The notes under the pieces: model-generated
Seen by the model: the letters and a program-made list of their open reading frames with translations, nothing else
What the model was told of the DNA's origin: nothing
Databases searched by the model: none
DNA from: Breviolum minutum Mf 1.05b.01
Lineage: Eukaryota > Sar > Dinophyceae > Suessiales > Symbiodiniaceae
Direction: 5' to 3'
DNA length: 64,000 nt
Assembly (NCBI GenBank): GCA_000507305.1
Contig: DF239218.1
Location: forward strand, 61,594 to 125,593
In this document: piece by piece, positions 22,124 to 32,668 of the stretch
How positions within the stretch are numbered: position 1 is the first letter of the stretch
How the letters are laid out: each line of letters begins with the position of its first letter
Program-made: the position numbers and the translations under genes

Positions 22124-22405
22124 AAGGATCTTGGGCTGTCCGTCGATGCGGAGGACAATTCCCCAGGCCAATCTGTGAAGAGATGTGACATATCCTTGGC
22201 AAGATTGCTGGCAAATATGATGCAAGGGTTTTATGCGGTCCTGTCAACATGGTGCCAGAATGATCTTCCAATGAATCCAGTTCAGACAGCACAGGTCTGC
22301 TTGATGGATCATTCTCCAGACACGTGTCGCGGGAAATGCCACAAGAGCATTTGCATCCTTGTGGTGCTGGCATGTTTGGTAATTATGCACAATCCGAAAA
22401 GTTGA
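22124..22405 (+). CDS. Exon candidate with strong acceptor
   Basis: The acceptor CTGATTTTTTTGCCGCAG is among the best in the window. The frame (LGLSVDAEDNSPGQSVKRCD, SLARLLANMMQGFYAVLSTW) is open to TGA at 22403-22405. Possible donors lie after 22294 (GTCTGC) and before 22379 (GTAATT). The family is not recognised. Confidence 0.55.
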   Translation, partial: KDLGLSVDAEDNSPGQSVKRCDISLARLLANMMQGFYAVLSTWCQNDLPMNPVQTAQVCLMDHSPDTCRGKCHKSICILVVLACLVIMHNPKS

Positions 22406-22547
22406 GTCACGCAATCAAGATCTCGTGACGCCTCCAGCGTTCGTTTAGATGGCATTTTTCTTTTCAATCTTGTGACCCCAAATGATATGTAAATCACCTT
22501 TTAGAATGTGATATGTCATATGATTCTTGGTTCTGAACAAATTCTAG

Positions 22548-22784
22548 GTGCTTCGGACTCTGCTCAATTCAATGTGAGCACTCCAGTTTCCGGAGATCAA
22601 GTATCAACTATCACTGGTCTACCAACTATGCTGGCATAAACCCATTTGCTCATTTGCTTCAAAGTTCATCATCCAACTCATGTTGTTTTTTGTGTAGTGA
22701 GGTTCGCCCCACAGCAACGTCTGGGACTTGGTGTTTGAAGGGTAAATGGCCTGTAACCATCTCAACTTCCGCGATTTTCCGGTG
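22548..22784 (+). CDS. Exon candidate, frame ambiguous
   Basis: A CAAATTCTAG acceptor leads into two good frames. One of 30 codons ends TGLPTMLA before TAA at 22637. Another of 78 codons is Ser/Cys-rich and ends in TGA at 22782. Either could be a terminal exon of the preceding gene. Confidence 0.4.
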
Positions 22785-23058
22785 AAAATAGATGGAGATG
22801 TGATGAATTTCTGAATGGGAAACACAAATTGCTTGGTTTCGATTTTCCATTAGCTTTTCTCTCGAAAACAATCATCAACCGTGACTCCTAAAACTAATTC
22901 TCACATAGACGTAGCTGTAATCATGGAATGCCAAGGCGGCGGATAGCTTCAGCAAAGCCAAAGGGCTCAGAGTGGTGTGTTGTTTGGTGTGTTGTTTTCC
23001 ATAGAATCTGTGTGAATTTCACCTTTGGTTGTCATTTATTTGGGTGTTTTTTTTGAAG

Positions 23059-23372
23059 ATTGCGACCGGGTCATTGGTGCCATCAGTGCTAAGGATCCTG
23101 AGTTTTCCGAACAAGATTCCTCTGCAGTCATGGACTCCATTTATTCAGTCAGGGAATCTTGGTGCTTGGGGATTTCGCTTGGGGAGAGTTTCTGGAAGGT
23201 TAATATCTTACTTGTTTGGCACACCATCCTCGCCTTGGGGCTCAAAGCTCCACAACATCAATGTCACTGTGTCCGTTGTTTGGTAGCTGATATCTTAGAG
23301 GATGTCAACCTAAGTGGCCAATTTCAAGTTCTTCAAATTTCCAATGGTTGGAATAGGAATCCAAGGGTTTGA
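23059..23372 (+). CDS. Exon candidate, two competing frames
   Basis: After a T-rich acceptor (TTTTTTTTGAAG) one frame gives CDRVIGAISAKDPEFSEQDS and stays open to 23372. The next frame gives a hydrophobic alternative to 23286. The soluble, acidic version looks more natural up to about 23211. Confidence 0.45.
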
Positions 23373-24314
23373 AAGTAACCACGCCATGCAACTGTTTTGA
23401 ACTGCTGCCACCCAGTCCTTTGGAACTTGGGAAGCTCACAGCAGCTTTACAAAGCTTCGACAGGACGAAATGGTTTGGGTCTGTATTTTTGACCTGAAAA
23501 AGGCAACTGCTTTGGTTAGATTAAAGTTCGAAATGTTAGAAATGTCAAAATGATAAACAAACATACCCTTCATGTGCGTTTGGCATTTTGTAGCCAGACC
23601 AAAGTCAAACATTCCAAATTTTCCATTCTTGTGATCACCTTGAAACAGTTTTTTTAGGCCCCAGATTCCAGGTCTCGATCAATAACAATGTGTGTGTGGT
23701 TAGGACTTGGTGCATAGACAGCGCCTGAACCTCGATTTGAAGACTCGTCATTGCATTCTGACAATCCAGAATTCCAGACTTGAATTTTCTCTTCATTTTT
23801 TTAAAAAATATTCTGGGAGTAATTTGGGAAGCCCTGTTTTGCAGCTTATGCTAGTCGTACAAGTATTATATACTGTATGCAGATAATGCTAGCCCAGCCA
23901 ATGCAGTCTGATTCTATACATGTATCAGCGTATTTCCGACCAATGCAACAGGTGCGAATCCCTCTATTCTTGTGATAGTTCGGGCTTTATGAATTCTATG
24001 TCATGTGCAATCAGGTATGATTCAGGCTGTGTCAAGAAGGCACAGGCGAGTGTTCGGGGCCCTGGTTCTCAATTGACCAAGGTCATGTCTTCTCCATGAT
24101 GGTCCCATAGGGGCTCAAAGTTCCAGAAATTTGTGGTCCTAGCCAATTTTGCGTCGTGAACTATGACATAGTTGTTGAGGCTGACCACCGCCCGTTGCCC
24201 AGGTGGGATACTTCCTATTCTGCTGTTTTTTTGGATTATTCCGATGATGAGATTCTCAAAAAAGAGGTCGTTATTTAATGTCCAAAAATTCGAGATCTTG
24301 AGATGAGCAACTAG
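23373..24314. other. No supported gene
   Basis: About 940 bp without a convincing exon. Probably intron or spacer. Confidence 0.45.
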
Positions 24315-24516
24315 CTTCTACTTTGAACCATGGCATGTGAAATCTCACGAGTCGTTGTGTGAGGTACGCGGCCAGTCGAAGAGGCCGAGGGTGGGCAGTG
24401 AAAAGGGTGATGGTAAAGAAACTTGTGCCATTGACTGGTCATTCATGTTGGGAAACCTGTCAATACCAGATGTTCCCAGATACTTGCCAAAGGAGATTCT
24501 GAGTAATGTCTGTTGA
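24315..24516 (+). CDS. Exon candidate ending in TGA
   Basis: The frame from a GCAACTAG acceptor is open for 67 codons with no ATG needed. It includes RGQSKRPRVGSEKGDGKETC and IPDVPRYLPKEILSN. A GTAATG donor lies just before the stop. No family is recognised. Confidence 0.55.
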
Positions 24517-24693
24517 ATCTGAACAATAAAGCTAGCCTGCTCAATCAGCCAATGGGCAACCTACTTCTGGAAGTTTTCAGGCGAACCGAATGATTAATGC
24601 CTGAAAGATGTAATAAGAAAAACAGGACGATATGGAACCGGGACCCACTTATATAAATTCTTCTCATCCACTGTCACGGAAGCAGTTAAGACT

Positions 24694-24832
24694 CCGTCGG
24701 AAACATTCGGAAACATGACATTTTCCTTCAACTGCAGGAACAACGGCAGGAGCCACCCCGACGCAAACGCGTGGCAGCTTCGACGGTTGCTGGTCTCTGT
24801 GATGACTGGATCGATTTTTGTTGTTGGTAATC
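24694..24832 (+). CDS. Exon candidate, basic segment
   Basis: One frame contains EQRQEPPRRKRVAASTVAGL after a CTTCAACTGCAG acceptor and ends in TAA. Another frame from the same acceptor ends at a GTCTCT donor. The frame is not settled. Confidence 0.4.
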
Positions 24833-25045
24833 GCATTATTTCTTAGTGATTATACTGCCATACAATGCCATACATGGTAGATTGGACTGACCTTGTGTCA
24901 GAGTCATGATATATTATATTGATATGATATATGATATATGTGACACTTTATACATATGAAGCATTTGCACGTATACATGCAATGTGTACTGATGCGGTAA
25001 ACAGCTAGTTCCTCCATAGATGGCCACCAAATTCGATCACTTCAG

Positions 25046-25315
25046 GTTTCCAAGACCGAGATCCGTGAGCAACGACAGAGCCGGGTTCCCGGTGCTTCAA
25101 AACATGGAGTCTATCAATTTTCATTTGGCTGTGTTTGCTTTCCAGAAGCTAGTGGTTTATGCAATATGGTGACCAAAACCAATAGCCTCGTTGGTGATCT
25201 CCATTTACAGGCCATGTATGTCCAGAAACTTGCAGGTCTAATTAAACCACTCTCCAAGGAGAATTTGCCATCAATTGACTTGGTAAACCTGGTGGTTTCA
25301 TCAATTTCACAGTAG
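25046..25315 (+). CDS. Exon candidate, 89 open codons
   Basis: The acceptor GATCACTTCAG opens a frame with no ATG at its start, running to TAG at 25313-25315. It includes LHLQAMYVQKLAGLIKPLSK. A possible internal 42-nt GT..AG piece (25171-25212) keeps the frame. A competing frame (FPRPRSVSNDRAGFP) ends at the same GTGACC. The long frame is preferred because it continues protein-like to a GTAAAC donor near 25283. Confidence 0.5.
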   Translation, partial: VSKTEIREQRQSRVPGASKHGVYQFSFGCVCFPEASGLCNMVTKTNSLVGDLHLQAMYVQKLAGLIKPLSKENLPSIDLVNLVVSSISQ

Positions 25316-25648
25316 TAAGACAGTTACTTGGTAACCCGCTGCACACACGTCTAATTTGGTGCAATTGGCTTGCCACACTTTTCAACTCCCATGGGAAATT
25401 TCTTCCGCCTTCCTCGAGTGAAATCAAGCCAACGAACATTTGCCTCCCTCCTCTTCTTTCTTGTTAGTGTGCTTTTATGTATGGAACTTGGACCATCTAT
25501 CACAGCACTTTCCTTGGAGATGCTTCTAATGCTACGATAATATGAGAAATATGCATTTACAAATATATTTACAATTAGTATTTGCTGTACAATTCATGGG
25601 GGCCCGCATCGACTTCCAAATCTTATCCCTTGAGCCGTGTGTCCAGGT

Positions 25649-25780
25649 TCCGCTTCCCCAACGTCAGAGGTCAAAATGAAGCCGCGGGGCTTCAAGGAGC
25701 TTGTCTCGTGATTTCACGAATGATGGGCCTGTTGGTACCAACGACAGACAAGCAACACGATACGGGTTGGTACAATTGAC
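25649..25780 (+). CDS. Exon candidate
   Basis: The acceptor CCGTGTGTCCAG precedes an open frame (FRFPNVRGQNEAAGLQGACL) that ends in TGA. GTACCA and GTTGGT are possible donors inside it. Confidence 0.4.
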
Positions 25781-25884
25781 TTGAAAAACAATAATCCCAG
25801 TATCCAACATGTTTGGAATTGAATTGAAGACAGCCAGCATCAGAATGGACTCTTTTGCAGACCTTTTTGTTTTGATACGAAACC

Positions 25885-26193
25885 ATGTTGGCCTCAGGAA
25901 CTGTTTCCAAAAGCCTGGAAGAAGCGAAATCTGCCACGGTGCAAGGCCATTCAAAATGGACCAGAGAAATTCTGATGAATTTTGGTGAGATGCAGTCCTT
26001 GTGCCTTGTGGCTTGTGGCCGTTTCTCTGTCCAACGGCAGGCCGAGAATGGCCGGAGCGGAAGTAAGGCCTGCCCCAACAAGGATCCTAGCATCTCCCAC
26101 TCCGTTCTTCTGTATTTGATTCATCATGGCAAAGCACCAGTTGAGCTCGGAATTGAAGAAAATGATTCCAAAGACGACTTTAAGAAGAGTTAA
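25885..26193 (+). CDS. Open frame of about 100 codons, unknown product
   Basis: The frame starts near an ATG or at a GGCCTCAG acceptor. It contains SKSLEEAKSATVQGHSKWTR, LVACGRFSVQRQAENGRSGS and a Lys/Asp-rich end before TAA. Composition is even and protein-like. Minus-strand frames here are also open but poorer. Confidence 0.5.
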   Translation: MLASGTVSKSLEEAKSATVQGHSKWTREILMNFGEMQSLCLVACGRFSVQRQAENGRSGSKACPNKDPSISHSVLLYLIHHGKAPVELGIEENDSKDDFKKS

Positions 26194-26295
26194 ACTTTGA
26201 CAAAGGTTGTGTGGACACGCATGAATTTTGGTGCCTTTACAGATTTCATTCTCAATTTCCTTATGACAAGAGTGATGGGCATATTTGACTACCAG

Positions 26296-26441
26296 GTGCA
26301 AGTCAGCTCATCTCCCGGGTGGGGCCAAGTCGCCAAGTCACCGTGGATGGGGATCACCATGGCGACCCCGGGATGACACCGAGGCAAAAATACCTGCCGC
26401 AAGATGTGCATCCGTCGCCAAGTTCTATGGTGGAGGTGTAG
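26296..26441 (+). CDS. Exon candidate, Pro/Asp/His-rich
   Basis: The acceptor GACTACCAG opens a frame reading SQLISRVGPSRQVTVDGDHH, then TPRQKYLPQDVHPSPSSM, to TAG at 26439-26441. Two other frames are open over part of the exon. Confidence 0.45.
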
Positions 26442-27586
26442 ATTCCAAGCTTCCACGGAGTGAAAAAAAGGATGAAAAACAAAACTTGATTTCAAGATGT
26501 GTGGTTGATAAAGTATGATAAATGAATAAAGCACAGCTTCTGTTTGAAACCAATTCCTGGTGTCATTGGATTGTTGCAGCAAAAAATCTGTCACACTTGT
26601 TTCGGGATCTTGAAAATGAAAATCATCCAGGGTCGATGGGAAAGCGTGAAGCACTCGGCTTCTTTCAATGGCCCAAATTTGGAGGCTAGGCCAGGGTGCC
26701 AGGGAAAAGGTGGGTTCCCAGTCGGGTTGCACTGAAGGGTGAAATCCACCTTTCCTTTTTCCGAAATCATGGCACCTACCTTTTCCAAAATATACTGTAT
26801 GTAATGATTATATATACTGTTGTTTTTTTCCCGAAATCATGAAATCCTTTCCCCTTTTTTGAGGAAACGACCAAGTATCAATAAGTGAGGATGCCGTATG
26901 CCTGGAGATTATGCAGCTCAAACAACTGACTAAAAGTTGAAGACGTGTCATTGAAGCACGCTGTAGGAAGACAGGCAATATGGTTCCTAGATTCCATCTT
27001 TCATTCTCCCACGTGTTTTTCTGTATGCTCTACATGGCCAGGCTGTCCCAGTAGCAACACAACCATGCTTTTGAAGAGTCTCAGACGTGGTTGTCGTTTG
27101 TATGAACCATTCCCATATCCCATGGTGCCCCACGATGTCAGGCCATCATGGTTCAGAGAAGTCTGCGCAAGCAGATCATCAGGAGCAACGTGTCATCCCC
27201 GAGAGAAACCGCAGCCGTGGGAGTGGTTATCCAATTCTTTCTGCTAGGATGATAATAGACCATGATTTCGGGAGGACAGTATGGAGAAACCATTGAGAAG
27301 ATGTAAGAATGTTTGTTGCTGTTGTGTTTAAGACCGGATGAGGCACTTTCGATGATTTGAAGCTCCGACATGTAGGTGATTCAATCGAGAGATGCAATGA
27401 AATCATCAAAGATTTGATTCAACATTTGCAGCAAAAGTTACATAAACCATACACACTTGTCGCGATTTGTTGCCCACTATGAAATATGACAAATTCCAAC
27501 ATACAAAACACTTGGAGCTTTAATCCTGAATGAGTTGACATTGGATGATATTGATATGAAACCATGTGCTTTGTACTTGCTTCTAG
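26442..27586. other. Unresolved exon candidates near 26630-26735 and 27141-27247
   Basis: Both places have a CAG acceptor and open frames. At 27141-27247 all three frames are open as far as a GCTAG|GATGAT boundary. No choice is supported. Confidence 0.3.
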
Positions 27587-27719
27587 GTGCCTGTTGGGTG
27601 GATCCATTTGTGCCGTTGTTTTTGATCCGGGCACAGCCAGGAGTTTGCGTCTTCAACCAAGGATGGAGGCATTCCAACAGTCCCACTGTGGTGGATTAGT
27701 TCTTAGTTTTGGCTGCTGA
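27587..27719 (+). CDS. Exon candidate ending in TGA
   Basis: The acceptor CTTGCTTCTAG leads into a frame with GGSICAVVFDPGTARSLRLQ that stops at 27717-27719. A second frame (WVDPFVPLFLIRAQPGV) stops slightly earlier. Confidence 0.45.
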
Positions 27720-27814
27720 AAATGCAGGTGTACATATTTTGGACTAAAACAGCTTGGACACAAAGTGAAGCAAATTAACCAAGTCAACTTTCCTAGGTCC
27801 ATTTTTGCTGGCAG

Positions 27815-27947
27815 TTTGCACCAGGCGAAGGAGCTTCATGATGTCTTGGGCGACTCCCAGAGATGGACACCTGAAGTGCCATCTGCCAGGCCAAATATTG
27901 GAAGCTGGACTGGAAAAACCGATTTGGGGGGGAGAATCTTAAAGTAA
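27815..27947 (+). CDS. Exon candidate
   Basis: The acceptor TTTGCTGGCAG opens a frame with LHQAKELHDVLGDSQRW and PSARPNIGSWTGKTDLGGR, reaching a GTAAAT donor or TAA at 27945-27947. Confidence 0.5.
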
Positions 27948-28030
27948 ATCCTTAAAAAGGTTTCTCAAAGTCCTTTCTAAAAGAAACCTCAAAACTCCAA
28001 AATCCCATGGATTTCCTATAGTAAAATCAG

Positions 28031-28181
28031 GTCCAGGTTGGGTTCGAGGGTACTTGGACTTGTTTTTTCCCCTGGAAATTCATGGCGCCAGGTGGAGTTC
28101 CCGTGAGCGCCTGCGGCTTCTCGATTTGGCAGGTGGAATCTGTCCACATGGGGCGTTTCAAAGGATTTGATGTTATTGTAG
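28031..28181 (+). CDS. Internal exon candidate
   Basis: The acceptor TAAAATCAG and donor GTTTCG bound 151 nt with an aromatic and Gly-rich product (PGGVPVSACGFSIWQVESVH, MGRFKGFDVIV). An alternative, shorter exon in another frame would end at CGCCAG|GTGGAG and is in phase with the preceding candidate. Confidence 0.5.
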
Positions 28182-28475
28182 GTTTCGATATTTCATGTTT
28201 ACTAATTTGGAGGTGATTTCAATTTGAAAAAAAGCATCAACTAGGTGCAAGGAAGGAACAGCCTGAATTGTCCTGGTTTCAGCGAAATCATGCGGTCCTT
28301 TGGCCCCAGCTAGTGAGTAGTCGCTCACACAGACTGCTCATACATTAGGGATCATTGCAATTCACTGTGATTGTAATGGTACGTAACATCTGTTCTTAAA
28401 AGAGGTTTGGAAGGATTGACATTAAGTTCAACATGACTTACCATCAATATGCATAGATTCTCAAATTGACTTTAG

Positions 28476-28740
28476 CATGCTCTTGTCGCCAGTGACCATG
28501 GCATCAATGTCACGGGTACTGTTGCGCCGTGGCCCCGCGGCTCATATCGGTGGTTACACCCGCCGAAGCCTTGGGAGTCACGTTACTCTGCGAGCGGAAC
28601 AAGGTCAATCGAAGTCAATGACATCCGCTTTGAAGGCATTTATGGCTGCAGCAGGCTGTGGAGATTGTGGAGTGATACCACGGTGTGGAAATACAGATGA
28701 TATACCGAAAAGAGACCGAAGAGCAACCCAAGTTTGTTGA
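28476..28740 (+). CDS. Exon candidate, two plausible frames
   Basis: A good acceptor (AAATTGACTTTAG) opens one frame from an ATG with an Arg/Ala/Gly-rich product (MSRVLLRRGPAAHIGGYTRR) to TGA at 28738. It also opens another of 70-odd codons with aromatic, beta-like composition (NVTGTVAPWPRGSYRWLHPP). The second looks more like a folded domain; the first would suit an organelle-targeted N-terminus. Confidence 0.45.
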
Positions 28741-28858
28741 GACATACCAAGTGAATCAAGTCTTGTTTCTCCAAAAACTTCTTCCAATCGAAAAACACGT
28801 GATAATTATATTACGCACAAATCAAAATGGACACCTTTTCAATTTTTCGCCATTTGTG

Positions 28859-28883
28859 TCTTGATTCTCACCTCTGTATGCAG
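28859..28883 (+). promoter_or_regulatory. Pyrimidine-rich AG just before an ATG, possible spliced-leader acceptor
   Basis: The stretch TTGATTCTCACCTCTGTATGCAG ends exactly at the ATG at 28884 of an intronless gene. In dinoflagellates mRNAs receive a spliced leader at such AG sites. A cis-splice acceptor for an upstream 5' exon would look the same. Confidence 0.45.
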
Positions 28884-30197
28884 ATGTGGCGTCCCCCTGA
28901 ATCGACTTTGGCAGGTGGCTTTTTGATGCGCAGTCGTTCCTCCCTCTCACATCGTCCTCTGAATTCTCAAGAGCTTCCAATGGTGGTACAAGAATTGAAA
29001 AAACAGGATTTTCTTCTGAAAGTTGGACCATTGAAACCCAGTGGATTGATTGTTGACTCTGAAGGTCAGATGCATGAATTTGGACAGGACTCTGAATTCG
29101 AAACTTATGATTTGCAAGTATTGCTGGCAGGTGATAGCAACCATCCCTTCTTTTTCAGTCCTTTACGTGTGCGTTTACGCTTTGGCATTGGGAATTCTGT
29201 ACGGAATGAGGGTCTCCCGGAGATTCGCTTGGGAGGTCAATTGGCCTTTCCTTTGGTTAGCAGAGATCGTCAACTACCCAAAGTTTTTTGGGATACCTTC
29301 AAGGCTTCTGCTGCAAATGAAAATTCAGAGGTTGCAGTGACTGAGTTGTTAAGAAGCTTAAGACATTTCTTGTTGGATCCTGCAGATTATTTAGGTTTAG
29401 AAATTGGAGATGGATCGCCTGAAGCTCGACGCCTACAAACTTGGTGTCGAGATGTGACACGATTGAATGGGCAACGATTGGAAGTCATTAAGAAATACAT
29501 GCCACAAGCGAGGCATCCAGACCTTTTTGATCCCGTTCTACCTTTGAAGAAGGAATGGTTCCATGAAAAGATTTGGTCATTTTTGAATGGAGGAACAGAA
29601 GATTGGCAAGATGTCTTGACGGAGCATGTACCTGGAGTGTATTCTTTTCCCTTGTTCAAGGACGAATTCTGCGATACCTTACTGGAAGAGATATTCAACT
29701 TTTATGACACGGGCCTTCCAGCACGGCGGCCGAACAGCATGAACAACTACGGAATCATCTTGAGCGATATCGGTTTAGAACCTTTTATTGACAAACTGCA
29801 AGAGTTATTGCAACCACTGGGAGCAGGCTTCTTTCCAGGTCCTGGCAATTCATGGGATGGGCATCATTGTTTTATTGTAAGATATCGAGAAGGTGAAGAT
29901 TTGGGTTTGGATATGCATACAGATGATTCAGACGTCACCTTCAACATTTGTTTGGGATTGGACTTTGCTGGTGCAGGGCTTCAATTTTGTGGAACGGTGG
30001 GTACAGCAGAGCACCGGAAACACAATTTTACATATGCTCACAAGAAAGGCCATTGCATTGTTCATTTAGGTCGGCAAAGGCATGGAGCAGATGATATCAC
30101 TTCAGGTGAGCGGCTGAATCTGATTCTATGGAACCATTCATCAGAATTTCGAAGCAGTTTGGAGTATCAAAGGCCGGCTCTGATGATGACATTGTAA
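28884..30197 (+). CDS. 2-oxoglutarate/Fe(II)-dependent dioxygenase (P4Hc/ICU11-like)
   Basis: An intact single-exon gene of 437 residues if it starts at the ATG at 28884; an in-frame ATG at 28827 would add 19. The C-terminal third is a 2OG-Fe(II) oxygenase fold. Counting from 28827, the iron ligands are His364 and Asp366 in MHTDDSDVTFNICLG and probably His419 in GRQRHGADDITSG, with Arg429 for 2-oxoglutarate in GERLNLILWN. The spacing and the FAGAGLQFCG stretch resemble prolyl-4-hydroxylase-type oxygenases of the plant ICU11/CP2 kind, which act in the nucleus. The N-terminal 250 residues have a KPSGLIVDSEGQMHEFG start but no domain I can name. Enzymes of this family use Fe(II), O2 and 2-oxoglutarate to hydroxylate or demethylate a substrate. 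The substrate here is unknown. Absence of introns contrasts with all neighbours and may mean origin from a retroposed cDNA. Stop is TAA. Confidence 0.9.
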   Translation: MWRPPESTLAGGFLMRSRSSLSHRPLNSQELPMVVQELKKQDFLLKVGPLKPSGLIVDSEGQMHEFGQDSEFETYDLQVLLAGDSNHPFFFSPLRVRLRFGIGNSVRNEGLPEIRLGGQLAFPLVSRDRQLPKVFWDTFKASAANENSEVAVTELLRSLRHFLLDPADYLGLEIGDGSPEARRLQTWCRDVTRLNGQRLEVIKKYMPQARHPDLFDPVLPLKKEWFHEKIWSFLNGGTEDWQDVLTEHVPGVYSFPLFKDEFCDTLLEEIFNFYDTGLPARRPNSMNNYGIILSDIGLEPFIDKLQELLQPLGAGFFPGPGNSWDGHHCFIVRYREGEDLGLDMHTDDSDVTFNICLGLDFAGAGLQFCGTVGTAEHRKHNFTYAHKKGHCIVHLGRQRHGADDITSGERLNLILWNHSSEFRSSLEYQRPALMMTL

Positions 30198-30414
30198 TGT
30201 TGTTATGCCTGGGAAGTTGTTGGAATTGAGCAAAATTGAGGATGTTTTCTCCTGACTTTCGTGCTTGGCTACTTGGGACCTCAAACACTTGACACTGCCG
30301 GTAGTCAGATTCGCATAGATTAGCCCATTAAGTACCTAGTATCTCAACGTAAAATGTAATTCAGGAGCCTTTTCATCTATCATCCATTATCCATCCTCCA
30401 AAGTCTTTGAACAG

Positions 30415-30597
30415 GCCAGCCTATTCTCCAGAAGAATCTGCTCCAGATCCAGTATGCCTCAGCTACACCCATGACAGGGACTTTGGTACTTTTAAAGAAT
30501 ATCCAAAGGGCAAAGAACTCTTTCGTGGTCGTGGCTGGTGTCCACCGAGCCATGCGGAATATCCAGAGACATTGCTGGAATTACTTAGAGCTTTTGT
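30415..30597 (+). CDS. Exon candidate of a multi-exon gene (30.4-32.6 kb)
   Basis: The acceptor GTCTTTGAACAG opens a frame with SPEESAPDPVCLSYTHDRDF and FRGRGWCPPSHAEYPETLLE. The 3' end is uncertain because the frame runs on into a T-rich tract. The hydrophilic, aromatic and acidic product suggests a globular protein. No family is recognised. Confidence 0.6.
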
Positions 30598-30765
30598 TTT
30601 TTTTTGTTTTCTTTTTGGCAAGGCACCCCCCCCCCCCCCTCTTACAAAACAAACATGTCCCGGCAGATGCGACTGCTCTTTTTAAGTGTAATAAATGTGC
30701 AATTTGCTTTTTGAACATAAGTTGGTACATCTTTTGATTTTTTGGTTTGCAAATTGGGCTTTCAG

Positions 30766-30878
30766 ATCGGGGGTAAAGATTTGGCAAATCTGAGGATTTT
30801 CAAGCAGAGATCGCTGGTAGTTCGCGGAAGTCAAGCCTGTGACTGTAAAGATTTGCTCGCTGCGGCAATGCCTAACAG
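30766..30878 (+). CDS. Exon of the 30.4-32.6 kb gene
   Basis: The acceptor TTGGGCTTTCAG and donor GTGTTG bound 113 nt. The product reads IGGKDLANLRIFKQRSLVVR, then CDCKDLLAAAMPN. It ends with AG of a codon, which the 31114 exon completes as Arg. Confidence 0.65.
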
Positions 30879-31113
30879 GTGTTGTAGGGTGTTTCCTCAT
30901 TTTTGTTGCAAGTGGTCTCCTCTTTTTGAATTCAAAACGAATTCATCATTTCAGATGGTGAAAAAACAATGAAACAAAATCACATTCAAACAATTTGAAA
31001 CAAAGATCTTTGGATCCCCATCATTTCCCTTTAAATCCTCATCATTCCTAAGGTAAATATACCAATCCCATTTTTGGGGAATTCTTGCAAATCCCCATTT
31101 TGGATCACCGAAG

Positions 31114-31205
31114 GGAAACACCGAAATATTCAGTCGGAGAGTTTCAAAGTTTCCCCCCAGGCCGAGGTTTCATCCGAAAGCGACGCTGGAGTGCAAAAAG
31201 ACGCG
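31114..31205 (+). CDS. Exon of the same gene, very basic end
   Basis: In phase with the preceding exon and ending at a GTAAGA donor. The product ETPKYSVGEFQSFPPGRGF is followed by IRKRRWSAKRR. The frame is also open upstream to 31053. The basic RKRRW...RR end is faintly like the dysferlin-type WxxRRRWVRxR motif, but this is too short to name a domain. Confidence 0.55.
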
Positions 31206-31960
31206 GTAAGAACGCGGGAAAGGCTTCTTGTTTGTATCAATTTTCATATACACATATGCTATGTATGTATATATATATATGTATATACGTATAATATATA
31301 TACACATACACATACAATATTTCATAGATGTTGAAGATGGTCATCAGACTCAAAATACAATATAATATATATATATATACATATATGTATTTAAACATGA
31401 TGTATTTGGACAGATGTATCATTTTGTTCTGAAGAATTTTGGGGTGGTAAAAGGTTCTCCGACCTCTCATGTGTGCTCTCATGTGCCCCCACACTTCGGT
31501 GTGATGATCAATCCACCAGGTCTAGATGCAGATCTTCAGGAAGAGGTTGAAACGGTGCGCTGATGTTTCCTGTCCATTGTGGGATGGTGGATCCATGGTG
31601 AATCCAAAGTCCAGTCACTTGAGAAAGGCAGGCATGTGAACTAAAACACAGCATTGACATGTTATGAACCATAAGAAGCATATGACACGTGTTTGCATCG
31701 TCACATGACCTCACCACAAATAGTAGCTTAGGAAGGGAATCACCCATTTAGGCAAAACAGGTTGGTGAATTATCAAAATTTGCCCAGACGTGTGAAAAAC
31801 CAGGTCCTCATTCTATACCAGTATATACTGTGACAGTTTACAATCTACATACATATATAAATATAATATATATATATAGATACCGCTATATACATCGATA
31901 GCTTCTTCCCCATGTTTCATGATGGTCGATAGTGCGATGTTTGGCCGAATTGGTCTTCAG
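31206..31960. other. Intron with TA-rich microsatellites
   Basis: Presumed intron of the 30.4-32.6 kb gene. Contains TA/CATA repeats at about 31260-31400 and 31845-31885. Confidence 0.5.
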
Positions 31961-32013
31961 GTGGCAACCCCAACAAGTCATGGATTCCATCGACCAGCCA
32001 GAAGATTTTCCAG
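31961..32013 (+). CDS. Short exon in phase with 32183
   Basis: The acceptor GGTCTTCAG and donor GTGTGG bound 53 nt reading WQPQQVMDSIDQPEDFP. It leaves one codon base that the next exon completes as Gly. Extending to a GTGAAG donor at 32037 is an alternative. Confidence 0.6.
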
Positions 32014-32182
32014 GTGTGGAGATGGTTCAGATCGAGGTGAAGCATGCATTGTGCTCCATCCACCTTGATAATACTTCAAGGATGATCATTTCCTTGAGTG
32101 TTTTGTTCATTTTTTAATTTTTTAATGATGCTTTTAGAGATCGATTGATAGATCACATGAGGTTTCATCCCATTTTTCCCAG

Positions 32183-32272
32183 GGTTTGATGTTGAGCGTT
32201 TCAAGGCCGATGAAGAGGCAACCAGACCGACCTGCAACGGTTGGCCCGTCAACATGCCAAATACCTCCCTTG
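32183..32272 (+). CDS. Exon in phase at both ends
   Basis: The acceptor CATTTTTCCCAG and donor GTCACT bound 90 nt reading FDVERFKADEEATRPTCNGW and VNMPNTSL. Two leading bases complete the previous codon, and one trailing base is completed by 32480. The frame otherwise stays open to TAA at 32320-32322. Confidence 0.65.
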
Positions 32273-32479
32273 GTCACTCAGCTAACAAACCAATGGATGT
32301 GGCATTAATGAAGCTTCACTAATGCCCATTTCTTGTGATTTACAGAAGTATAGACTGGAAGCATTTTTGCACTTGTATAGATCATTGATGGAATTAAACA
32401 AGTCAAAAATTCTTCTCCAACATCCGAGGGTCATCATTTTTCACAAGTGCTTCTGCCGTTTGTTGTTGTGTTTTCTCAG

Positions 32480-32574
32480 AACCGCTTGTTGTGCTACGCC
32501 AAGATGCCAAGGATCTGGATTGTGAAGGCGGCGTGTGGAGCAAACTTGATCGCACAGAGGATGAATCGCCTTGA
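32480..32574 (+). CDS. Terminal exon of the 30.4-32.6 kb gene
   Basis: The acceptor GTGTTTTCTCAG is followed by two bases completing a Glu codon, then PLVVLRQDAKDLDCEGGVWS and an acidic end before TGA at 32572-32574. A different frame is open over the same region to a GTTAAT donor at 32634. Confidence 0.6.
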
Positions 32575-32668
32575 GACTTTCGCGACTTCGAAGAAGCAAA
32601 CACGAGCCATGTCGATACTTGAAAACTTAGACGGTTAATAAAGCCTTGTTTGACCAGATTTCTTGCAG

